From Bradyrhizobium sp. NAS96.2 (GTDB taxonomy: Bacteria; Pseudomonadota; Alphaproteobacteria; Rhizobiales; Xanthobacteraceae), in the NCBI RefSeq assembly GCF_001908235.1, contig NZ_LGHK01000140.1, positions 1 to 32,143 of the forward strand: DNA of 32,143 nt, in the 5' to 3' direction. Both the position numbers and the translations under genes were made by a program. Below, one piece after another: positions 8,597-15,448 of this stretch; position 1 is the first letter of the stretch; each line of letters begins with the position of its first letter. Under the pieces are notes generated by a model that saw only the letters and a program-made list of their open reading frames with translations, was not told the origin of the DNA and did not search any database.

Positions 8597-10745
8597 CTGC
8601 CCCCCCGGCCTGGCGTAATGCCCGCTCCATGTATTGTTTGTCTGTCCCCGAATGATCGGTCATTTCGATGTTTGCGTGCACGCTCGCGACGCGAAGCACC
8701 TCATTGAAAAGCTGCTTTAAGCCGTAATCGGCGCGGGTGCTTCTGACGTTAAAAATCGCATCATAAACGCTCTCAAGGTCAGTGATGAGGCCCGACCGCG
8801 CACTCTCGACTGACATAATCTTGCAAGCGCCACCTGAAGGCTTCTTCGTATCCTCGCAGGTCGGGTAATTTCCGATGTGCAGTATGTGCGTGTAGAACTT
8901 CACGTCCTCACGTATGCCTCTCACCTGATTCAGTTCTCGATAAAGTTCCAGTAGAGTTGGCGCGCCAGAATTATCGAAGTAACCGCCGTCGACATAGCGG
9001 TTCTTCTTCCCGACAAATGCGGTGTCAGGCACCCACGTTTGCTGCCCATCCACCACGGCTTGCTTTACGGTGCGCGAGACGAAATAGCCAGGAGGAGAGA
9101 TAAGAGGGAAACGCGCGCTCGTTCCCGCGGCAGCACTAATGGGAGGCCCAAGCAAATAGTCGACCGCATGCCAATCGTCAGCGCCTCCATATTGCTCTGT
9201 TCGAAAGTACAACGGGCTAAACGTAACTCGGAGTCCGTCCTCCACCCTCGTGGTATTCAAGAACAGGAATGGAATACTGGGAAATTGGACACTCGGTGCA
9301 AATCCGTAGAGCGGCTCGGATAGGACGTCTTTCTTAAACACGCGAAGGAACGAGCGTTCGAGACTGAACTCCAAGCCGAGTTGACGGTCAAAATTGGTGA
9401 TGGAAAAGGGAAGCGCCTGCTGGAAAGCATCTCCGGTCAGCATGCGTATGAGAAGCGGAGATAGATGATCGTCGGAAAGCACCTCCGATACGGCATCTTC
9501 GTATCGATGTGACCTGGCGCTTTGAAGATCACAGCGCGCATCCGAGGGGTCGGGCGGGCGAGCCTTCATCGCGGCCGCAAAGATCGCGGCTCCTATCGCT
9601 CCGCCAGAGACGCCGCTGATGGCAAAGATATGGTTGGCGGAACGGGGGCAGCTGTCCACTATTCGCGCAAGGGTGACCGCGGTGAAATACGCAGCCCGGA
9701 TCCCGCCCCCTTCAGCCGACACCAAGAGCACGGGATACGAAGGAAAATCTTTCCGGTCTGGCCTCGATCCCAGCCATTTCCCGAATGCCGGCTGAACGTC
9801 GTCGGTTCTGTTGCTCTCGTCGTTGCGACGAATGGGATGATTGTCATTCAAAGCGAATACATTTGTGATGATCGCCACGCACGCGACGGCTCCGACGAGG
9901 GGAATGCGCGTCTTCCGCGACAAGATGACCAGCGACGTAGCGATTTCAGTCCAAAGACAGCATGCTAAAAACAGGATGTTAATGGGCCCGAGCGTCTGCG
10001 AGACCTGGATCAGGCTGAATGGCAATAGGGCTGTAGCGTCTCGCTCTGAAAACGCAAATAGAAGAGCTACCAAGACGAATGTTGTGAACCAGCCGACTGT
10101 TCCGAAATTCGATTTCGATCCCCGGGAGCCAACTTTGTTGGGGCGCAGAAACCATCTGGTCAGAAGCTGGAAGCGGTCCTGCAGCAGGTAGACGATCAGC
10201 AAACCGGCGGCCATAACTCCAAATGGATTTGCGACGGATAGTTCGCCTCGAAGAGAAAAGAAACCAAAAGCAATAGCAGCCAGCGGGAGGTAGCCGCTGG
10301 ACCGGCTCAGCCAGATCGCAAGCGACGGCGGAACACTTTGTCCCCCTATCGAGAGTAATCGTCTCGAGCAGCTTCGGAGGACCGCCCCAAGCAGGATCGT
10401 TGAGCCAAGGGTGATGATATATCTGATCCAGACAATCTCGACGGCGGCCCCGAACCTGACGTACCCAAGCAGTGCCTCGACCGTCTGGATTGATGCGAGG
10501 CCAGGGACGAGGAAACAGAGCGTCAAAAGGGCTATCACGATCGTGACCGGCCACATCTTTACTACCGCTGTCGCCAGAACGCGCAGCCAACTAAGCCGTG
10601 CAGTAAGACGTCGACGACAAAGTCGGATGCGAGCAAGAGCTCTCTGTCCCCACGAAGCCGCAACAGCAGCCGTCGAGATGGAAGTCACGAACTCCCCCTC
10701 CCCCAGATTGGCTCGACGTGTTTTCTCCGACTGCTTTGACCACAT
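8544..10745 (-). CDS. Membrane-anchored patatin-like phospholipase
   Basis: 733 aa in the uninterrupted frame. The N-terminal ~300 residues hold about six hydrophobic segments (around 66-88, 105-125, 150-165, 175-188, 217-235, 250-300). The C-terminal half is a patatin domain: oxyanion loop GGGIR (346-350), nucleophile elbow GVSGG (Ser380) and DGG (Asp586), the full Ser-Asp dyad. The enzyme should hydrolyse acyl esters of phospholipids at the membrane. The last ~70 residues expected for the family are in another frame (8369-8596) beyond a run of seven G. A GTG at 10686-10688, preceded by GGGGGAGGGGGAG, is an attractive alternative start (714 aa); the ATG at 10745 has no such site. Three small membrane genes lie upstream on the same strand. 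Patatins serve as effectors in some defence systems, but no nucleotide cyclase is present here. Confidence 0.88.
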   Translation of the reverse strand: MWSKQSEKTRRANLGEGEFVTSISTAAVAASWGQRALARIRLCRRRLTARLSWLRVLATAVVKMWPVTIVIALLTLCFLVPGLASIQTVEALLGYVRFGAAVEIVWIRYIITLGSTILLGAVLRSCSRRLLSIGGQSVPPSLAIWLSRSSGYLPLAAIAFGFFSLRGELSVANPFGVMAAGLLIVYLLQDRFQLLTRWFLRPNKVGSRGSKSNFGTVGWFTTFVLVALLFAFSERDATALLPFSLIQVSQTLGPINILFLACCLWTEIATSLVILSRKTRIPLVGAVACVAIITNVFALNDNHPIRRNDESNRTDDVQPAFGKWLGSRPDRKDFPSYPVLLVSAEGGGIRAAYFTAVTLARIVDSCPRSANHIFAISGVSGGAIGAAIFAAAMKARPPDPSDARCDLQSARSHRYEDAVSEVLSDDHLSPLLIRMLTGDAFQQALPFSITNFDRQLGLEFSLERSFLRVFKKDVLSEPLYGFAPSVQFPSIPFLFLNTTRVEDGLRVTFSPLYFRTEQYGGADDWHAVDYLLGPPISAAAGTSARFPLISPPGYFVSRTVKQAVVDGQQTWVPDTAFVGKKNRYVDGGYFDNSGAPTLLELYRELNQVRGIREDVKFYTHILHIGNYPTCEDTKKPSGGACKIMSVESARSGLITDLESVYDAIFNVRSTRADYGLKQLFNEVLRVASVHANIEMTDHSGTDKQYMERALRQAGGADEEVPQYAGFLFPHSDA
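8600..8606 (-). repeat. Run of seven G in the patatin coding strand
   Basis: Seven consecutive C on the plus strand (G on the coding strand) exactly where the patatin frame and its out-of-frame tail meet. Six G would fuse both into one 792-codon frame. Such runs slip during replication and are also common sequencing-error sites. Confidence 0.7.
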
Positions 10746-10972
10746 CCGGCCGTGAGGATTTCAAGCAATTAGGCAACCAACGAATGGTTCCGTTATGGCA
10801 CAACCCGCTTAGTTAGGTATCTCTCGCGTGCATAGATTGGAAGCTGCTCGGAGCTTCTCAAAATTCTCGGCAGCGAGTGCGTCAGAGATGTTCTTTGAGA
10901 GTTCGATGATCGATCACTCAGACCCTGCAGGTCCACTCAGCACTATCGCCTTGAAGCGAGCGAGACTCCGAA

Positions 10973-11362
10973 CTACAGGCCAGAACAAAAAGAACACCGC
11001 TCCCGTATCGTCTCTCGCAAGAACCACCACAGCGGCGCAACAACGCCATCTGAGTCTCTGTCAGCAAGAAAAAACGAGACTGCCCGCTCGATGATAAACA
11101 AGAGCAGTACAGCCTTTGTAGTGTCCGCCAAAACCATAAGCAGGAGACTAACTTTCGGGCTGTTTATCCAATGTCCAACAAATGGTTCAGCCGGTGAAGT
11201 GCTTGTTGGCTCCGACAGCTGCTTTTCGAGCCGCTTGATCTCAAGGTCCGTTCTTTTCATTGCTCTAAGAGCAACTGCGATGCTGAACAGAGCAGCTGTG
11301 GCGGTGCACGCGGCTCCCAGCCCCGTAAATACCGGCGCGTATGAACGAAAGAATGCCGCAAT
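10973..11362 (-). CDS. Small membrane protein, probable ATT start
   Basis: The frame is open from directly behind the TAG of the upstream gene. An ATG exists only at 11260, without a ribosome binding site, and starting there would cut off a clear first membrane segment (PVFTGLGAACTATAALFSIA). A strong GGAGG lies five bases before an ATT at 11360-11362, giving 129 aa with two membrane segments (the one above, and VSLLLMVLADTTKAVLLLFI further on) separated by a charged helix (KRTDLEIKRLEKQL). ATT starts are rare (known for infC and pcnB), so this is an inference. It is third in a run of three small membrane-protein genes. No family recognised. Confidence 0.5.
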   Translation of the reverse strand: MAAFFRSYAPVFTGLGAACTATAALFSIAVALRAMKRTDLEIKRLEKQLSEPTSTSPAEPFVGHWINSPKVSLLLMVLADTTKAVLLLFIIERAVSFFLADRDSDGVVAPLWWFLRETIRERCSFCSGL

Positions 11363-11380
11363 CGTTTCCTCCGCCGCCTC

Positions 11381-11779
11381 CTAACTGTCAGACCGAGACT
11401 TCCTTCCGCGCATTCGTTTTGTTGATCGCAATCCAGTGATTGAGTTCACGGCGCTCGCCAGTCCGCCAATCAGACCAACTGCCACAGTAATCACGTTGAA
11501 AATAGACCAAGCCCATAACGAAGAGATGCTAATCGTCATCATTACGGCCGCCAGTGCGACGCTCCCAGCTCCGAGAACGTTCCCAAAAACGTTCTCCCAT
11601 CGCTCAATCACAATGTCATCTTCTTCTCGATCCGAACTCCCGAACAAGAACGCATTCCACAGGCCAGAGATCACCTCTATAGCGGAGAGATTGGTGACGA
11701 CTGTCCTCTCCTCGCCGGGAATGTCGTCCAGATCGGCGATAATGTCTTCCAAGACGCGGATTGCGGGCCGCTCGATCAT
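11381..11779 (-). CDS. Small membrane protein, unknown family
   Basis: 132 aa. The acidic N-terminal half (DIIADLDDIPGEERTVVTNL; DREEDDIVIERWENVF) is followed by two hydrophobic segments (GNVLGAGSVALAAVMMTISI; FNVITVAVGLIGGLASAV) and a basic tail (RSTKRMRGRKSRS). This gives a cytoplasmic acidic domain with a two-helix anchor. Its ATG overlaps the stop of the preceding gene by four bases (ATGA), so the two are translationally coupled, and its TAG is followed at once by the ribosome binding site of the next gene. Not recognised; a structural or sensor role in the membrane is only a guess. Confidence 0.6.
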   Translation of the reverse strand: MIERPAIRVLEDIIADLDDIPGEERTVVTNLSAIEVISGLWNAFLFGSSDREEDDIVIERWENVFGNVLGAGSVALAAVMMTISISSLWAWSIFNVITVAVGLIGGLASAVNSITGLRSTKRMRGRKSRSDS

Positions 11780-12102
11780 TTCTTGCCTCGCAAGTAATCC
11801 AGCGTTTTCTTCAGCTCTTTTGAGAGATCCGCGGGGCTTAGTTGCGCTGCCACTACGGGGACCACCTGGAGCACCAGGTTATCCCGGCGCAATTTGAGCA
11901 CTTCTTTTATCGGCCAATACAGAAAACCCGTCAGGAGCACGCTCCCGCCGCCCACGTACGGATTTTTCTCGAAGTACGCCAATAAGAAGCTGGCCGTGCC
12001 TAGCAGGAAAATACCGACCGCCATTGAGATAACTATGGTCTCAGCTCTCTTGTTGGCATTGAGAGCCCCGTCAATACGCGCGTGGATTTCCGCGACGTTC
12101 AT
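11776..12102 (-). CDS. Small two-helix membrane protein, unknown family
   Basis: 108 aa with a short amphipathic start (NVAEIHARIDGALNANKRAE), two membrane segments (IVISMAVGIFLLGTASFLLA; VGGGSVLLTGFLYWPIKEVL) and a cytoplasmic helical tail (LSPADLSKELKKTLDYLRGKK). GAGGTG lies immediately upstream of the ATG. It is the first gene of a three-gene membrane operon that reads towards the patatin phospholipase, about 230 bases beyond the operon's end. The layout suggests a shared membrane function with the phospholipase, but there is no direct evidence. Confidence 0.6.
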   Translation of the reverse strand: MNVAEIHARIDGALNANKRAETIVISMAVGIFLLGTASFLLAYFEKNPYVGGGSVLLTGFLYWPIKEVLKLRRDNLVLQVVPVVAAQLSPADLSKELKKTLDYLRGKK

Positions 12103-12613
12103 TCACCTCATCCTAGAAAACTGCTTCGGCGGCTTGGCCGCAAAATCATGACCAAAAAGCGCCTGGGTCCTCAGAGAGGCTGTCTGGGCGAAACAGCTAT
12201 CGACCGCCAAGTACGAGAACTAAAGGACATGGTTGGCGTTCCGTCAATCCTCAACGTCAGGTAAACATGCAAATTCAATCTCGGTACGAGACCCACCAGC
12301 TAGCGGCCAAGCCCCGATTGTATCTCCGCCCCGCCTGCAGCACCCGAGTCCTCGGGTCCTGGTAGGGAGGAGGAGTTACATATCCGACGCTGTTCTTCTA
12401 AGAAAGGAACAAAGCTTATGAGGGTTCGCGAAGCAGAAGGCTTCACGACGACTGACGATCTTTTCGTGCTTCTATTGGCCGATAACTTGACTGTAGGATG
12501 CGAGCACTTACTTCCCTAGAGCCCGATCAAGAGGAAAGCTATTGCGAAAAGGGCAGCGGCAACCGCGATGGTCTCCCCGCTCATCTTATCAGATCGCATG
12601 TAAGGAGGCGTCG
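12103..12613. other. Intergenic region with one weak 33-codon ORF
   Basis: About 510 bases between the membrane operon and the mini RTX-like gene. It holds a hairpin ACCCGA-GTCC-TCGGGT without a T-run, and a plus-strand ORF of 33 codons at 12418-12519 (MRVREAEGFTTTDD..., AAAGGA upstream) whose coding status is doubtful. Nothing else recognised; it must contain the promoters of the genes on both sides. Confidence 0.4.
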
Positions 12614-12865
12614 ATGGACATGGAAAGCAAAGAGCGGAACTATCGCATTCGCTACTTGAACGTCCAGGACTTCAACGCGGGCGGCACGAATGACGTCCTG
12701 AACTTCGCGGGCACGTCACTGCATTCGTTCGCCGACGTCCCGGCCGCTTCGTTCTACTCGGCGGACATCAACACTACGATCATCACCGATGCCGCCGGCA
12801 ACGCTGCCTGGCTGATCGGTATCGCACCGGGACAGCTCGATGCGAGCATGTTCCGATTTTCCTGA
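12614..12865 (+). CDS. Mini protein resembling an RTX C-terminal tail
   Basis: 83 aa from the ATG at 12614, chosen because AGGAGG lies eight bases upstream; a longer frame to 12542 lacks this. The segment GGTNDVLNFAGTSLHSFADV, then ADINTTIITDAAGNAAWLIG and the end QLDASMFRFS, resembles the last ~70 residues of RTX-type calcium-binding exoproteins, which carry the uncleaved type I secretion signal and end in D-F-hydrophobic residues. No GGxGxDxLx repeats are left, and no type I transporter is nearby. It could be a real small secreted protein or a relic of a large RTX gene that kept a usable start. Confidence 0.5.
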   Translation: MDMESKERNYRIRYLNVQDFNAGGTNDVLNFAGTSLHSFADVPAASFYSADINTTIITDAAGNAAWLIGIAPGQLDASMFRFS

Positions 12866-13157
12866 GCGGGATAGCCGCGCCGTGATGCGGGCAAGGATGG
12901 GGTGAAAGGAAGGATTGGGTGCGCTACGCGCGTCAGGGCGCTGGACGGGGCAGCGACCTCAGATCGTTGGTGATCGTGCGTGCGTCTGCGCTCATGTGAC
13001 GGAATACGTCGACGCGCCACCGGATGGACGAATCGCAGGTGAAATTCAGTTCGTAAACTATTAGAAGAGCCAGCGCCGTCGCAATAGTCTGACGCAATAG
13101 CGAGCCACGTCCGCACCTGGGCGTGGCCCTTGCTGTGAGCGAGTCGAAGAAGAAGCG

Positions 13158-13391
13158 CTAATCATCCTCTTCCGAGCCGAACTGCTCGTACCAAGCCTTA
13201 TCGGCTTCGTTACGCTTCAGACGATCGTATTCATCGGTAAGCTTCTTAATTTGAGTTGCCTTGCCATTCATGTTGAAGACAGCTTCCTTAGGAAGCTGCT
13301 CTGGATCGAAAAAATAGAAGCGATCTACCAGTTCGACCATCGCAATGCCGTGCCGCACGCATGCGTCTAGCATCTCCTCACGCTGTGGCAT
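13158..13391 (-). pseudogene. Hypothetical gene truncated at its 5' end by an IS5 remnant
   Basis: The minus-strand frame reads MLDACVRHGIAMVELVDRF, FDPEQLPKEAVFNMNGKATQ and a charged tail ending WYEQFGSEEDD. This has normal amino-acid composition, but upstream of about 13385-13391 the frame runs into transposase DNA. The original start is therefore lost; the Met at 13391 lies right at the junction and has no ribosome binding site of bacterial type. The helical, charged C terminus (TQIKKLTDEYDRLKRNEADK) may form a coiled coil. No family recognised. Confidence 0.5.
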
Positions 13392-14010
13392 GCTGATGGA
13401 GGCCTGGGCCTCGATGAAGAGCGTCAAGCCGAAGGACGGCTCTGGCGAGCCGCCCGCGCAAGGCGGTGGGCGCAATGCCGAAGCGGACTTCCATGGCCAG
13501 AAACGTTCGAACGACACCCATGCTTCGACCACCGATCCCGATGCCAGGCTCTACCGCAAGGGTAAAGGCAAGGAGACGAAGCTGTGCTTCATCGGGCACG
13601 GGCTGATGGAGAACCGCCGCGGCCTGCTGGTCGACGCCTGCCTGACGGCGGCGGATGGGCATGCCGAACGGGTGGCCGCGCTGCACATGATCGAGCCTCG
13701 TGCCGACCGGCCGACGGCGATCACGCTTGGCGCCGACAAAGCCTACGACGCAGAAGACTTCGTCAATGAGCTGCGCTCGATGAACGTGACGCCGCATGTT
13801 GCACAGAACACCAGCGGCCGTAGCTCTGCGATTGACGGGCGAACGACCCGGCACGGCGGCTATGCCGTCAGCCAGCGCATCCGCAAGCGGATCGAGGAGG
13901 CATTCGGCTGGATCAAGACGGTCGTCGGGCAAGAGAAGACCAGCTTCCGTGGCCGTGATGGCGTCGCATGGGCCTTTACCTTCGCTGCCACCGCCTACAA
14001 TCTGGTGTGA
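13385..14010 (+). mobile_element. IS5-family transposase, 5'-truncated
   Basis: The frame enters at 'LMEAWASMKSVKPKDGSG' and continues through GGRNAEADFHGQKRSNDTHA, STTDPDARLYRKGKGKE, GHGLMENRRGLLVDACLTAA, and RIRKRIEEAFGWIKTVVGQ. These are the central and C-terminal parts of an IS5-group DDE transposase: the first catalytic Asp precedes 'EAWASMKS' in intact copies and is lost here, the second lies in 'TLGADKAYDAEDFV', and the final Glu is in 'RIEEAFGWIK'. About the first 100 codons are missing, so the copy is inactive. The left junction cuts a minus-strand gene at about 13385-13391. The right end of the element is not defined; no matching terminal repeat was seen. Confidence 0.85.
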
Positions 14011-14039
14011 CTGCCCAAGCTGATCACGGAGACCGGCTG

Positions 14040-14384
14040 ATGGCCAAGGTGCCCGGCCTCGCGAAGGCCTTTGCAGGCCGCTGGCGCATCGTCGAGATGG
14101 ACGTCTGGGATAGCGACGTCCTCGATCTTGTCGAAGAGGCGCATCTCACCTTCCAGGGCAAGTCCGATGGCGAAATCGCCTTTGGGGCTCTCAAGGGCTT
14201 CTTGGACGTGCGCTACGGCACCCGCGACGGATCGGCTTGCGCCGAGTTCTCATGGGAAGGGCACGACGAGAACGATCCGTCCTGCGGTCGCGGATGGGCT
14301 ATGATCGGCACTGCAGACAGGCTCGTCGGCCGCTTCTACATCCACAATGGCGAAGGCTCAGCCTTCGTTTGCGAACGCGGCTGA
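14040..14384 (+). CDS. Conserved-looking hypothetical protein
   Basis: 114 aa; GGAG lies eight bases before the ATG at 14040. It contains FAGRWRIVEMDVWDSDVLDL, HLTFQGKSDGEIAFGALKGF and a following segment rich in aromatic and acidic residues (EFSWEGHDENDPSCGRGWAM), ending GRFYIHNGEGSAFVCER. The alternating pattern suggests a small beta-barrel fold. There are no membrane or signal sequences. It starts 30 bases after the transposase stop, so its original promoter may have been lost or replaced. It resembles small proteins often left unannotated next to IS elements in alphaproteobacteria. Function unknown. Confidence 0.65.
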   Translation: MAKVPGLAKAFAGRWRIVEMDVWDSDVLDLVEEAHLTFQGKSDGEIAFGALKGFLDVRYGTRDGSACAEFSWEGHDENDPSCGRGWAMIGTADRLVGRFYIHNGEGSAFVCERG

Positions 14385-14476
14385 GTTCTTCAACAGCCTG
14401 CTAGCGCGATCGGCTCGCGGCCGGGCACGGCGGCTTTTGCGCGGGACCGACGTGATACCGGTCAGCCGGTCGCAAA

Positions 14477-14857
14477 TTACCTTTTTGGCCGATTTTGATG
14501 CCGATACCAGCGCAGATATTCAAGCATCGCAACCTCTTCCTCGGGGGTCAGATTGTGCTCCGCAAGCGCGCTGGTTCGACCGCGGCGAGAAAGGGGCTCA
14601 CGTCTCGCTGGACTTACATATCCCGCCAGTTCGAGCAGATGTACGTTGTCGATCCTGTAAACCTCTGCCAGGGCGCCCAGCACGCGCGCAGATGGCTTTG
14701 CGATCACGCCGCGTTCGATCTGGGACAGGTAGGCGTTCGAAACCTCGTTTCCGGTGCTGGCTTCCACCTCGCGCAGTGTGAGCCCGCGGTCCGCGCGTAT
14801 TGATGACAGGTAGCTGCCTAGATTCACCCCCGCCGTCTCAGCGTCGCCTTTGGCCAT
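14477..14857 (-). CDS. XRE-family helix-turn-helix repressor
   Basis: About 126 aa from the ATG at 14857. The N-terminal part is a Cro/C1-type HTH (LGSYLSSIRADRGLTLREVE, then AYLSQIERGVIAKPSARVLG, ALAEVYRI). The C-terminal end (LTPEEEVAMLEYLRWYRHQN) is a short helix that may mediate dimer formation. A longer frame to 14923 would place the start inside the palindromic operator and is less likely. It is divergent from the ubiquitin-like operon, with AAGCA/TGCTT half-sites between the two, so it most likely represses that operon and itself. A good -35 box (TTGACA on the minus strand, 14914-14919) overlaps the central palindrome, which fits autorepression. Confidence 0.85.
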   Translation of the reverse strand: MAKGDAETAGVNLGSYLSSIRADRGLTLREVEASTGNEVSNAYLSQIERGVIAKPSARVLGALAEVYRIDNVHLLELAGYVSPARREPLSRRGRTSALAEHNLTPEEEVAMLEYLRWYRHQNRPKR

Positions 14858-14904
14858 GATGCACCCAACATGGGTTCGATATCGCATTGCAGGATGACGC
14901 AGTG

Positions 14905-14963
14905 TGCTTAAAATGTCAAGCATGCTTAGTTTTGCTTGATTTATTAAGCAGACGTGATATTAT
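14905..14963 (+). promoter_or_regulatory. Divergent promoter/operator of the ubiquitin-like operon
   Basis: The half-site TGCTT/AAGCA occurs at 14905-14909, twice in the perfect palindrome AAGCATGCTT (14918-14927), at 14933-14937 and at 14946-14950. A plus-strand sigma-70-like promoter, TTGATT (14936-14941), 16 bases, TATTAT (14958-14963), lies over the right half-sites; TTGACA on the minus strand overlaps the central palindrome. GGGAG precedes the ATG at 14993 by seven bases. The XRE protein is the obvious ligand (inference). Confidence 0.55.
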
Positions 14964-14992
14964 TAGCAAACCTCAGCTTTGGGAGCCAGAAA

Positions 14993-15448
14993 ATGACCGA
15001 TCAGCAGCAGCACGCCGAAGTCCGTATCCACGTCGATCGCGAGGTCTTTCCGTCGCCGATGCGCACAACCGGGGCCGCGCTTTACGAGCTGGCCGGCATC
15101 CCGAAGCATCGTGATCTGTTTCGCGAAGTCGAGGGTGATCAGGAAGACGAGTTGATCCCGTGGGACGACAGCGTCGTGGAATTGAAGGAGGACGAGCACT
15201 TCTATTCGCAGAAGGCCATCGCGATTATCGTCAACGGCCAGAAGAAGGAAGTCGCTGAAACCAAGCTTTCGTTCGTCGAAGTCGTCAAATACGCCTTTCC
15301 GAACCTGCCGACCGGGGACAACGTCATGTTCACGGTTCGCTATCGCCACGGGCCGAAGCAGAACCCGAACGGGACGCTGCTGGAAGGCGAGGCGGTTCGT
15401 ATCAAGAATGGGATGATCTTCGATGTCACGCAGACTGTTCGATCTTAA
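14993..15448 (+). CDS. Multiubiquitin-domain protein (two ubiquitin-like domains)
   Basis: 151 aa from the ATG at 14993, which has GGGAG at the right distance. Two repeats of a beta-grasp (ubiquitin-like) fold can be seen: residues 8-70 (EVRIHVDREVFPSPMRTTGA ... DDSVVELKEDEHFYS) and 74-147 (KAIAIIVNGQKKEVAETKLS ... EAVRIKNGMIFDV). They match the Multiubiquitin family, found beside E1/ThiF-like enzymes in bacteria. The C terminus is TQTVRS, without the Gly-Gly of eukaryotic ubiquitin, so either another residue is activated or the C terminus is processed first. It overlaps the E1-like gene by 26 bases. Known of the family: bacterial ubiquitin-like operons of related layout act in antiphage defence or protein modification. 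The substrate is unknown. Confidence 0.88.
   Translation: MTDQQQHAEVRIHVDREVFPSPMRTTGAALYELAGIPKHRDLFREVEGDQEDELIPWDDSVVELKEDEHFYSQKAIAIIVNGQKKEVAETKLSFVEVVKYAFPNLPTGDNVMFTVRYRHGPKQNPNGTLLEGEAVRIKNGMIFDVTQTVRS

Noticed and set aside
8544..12102. CBASS-like system with patatin effector
   Set aside because: No CD-NTase-type cyclase or Cap2/Cap3 gene is next to the patatin; the small neighbours are membrane proteins.
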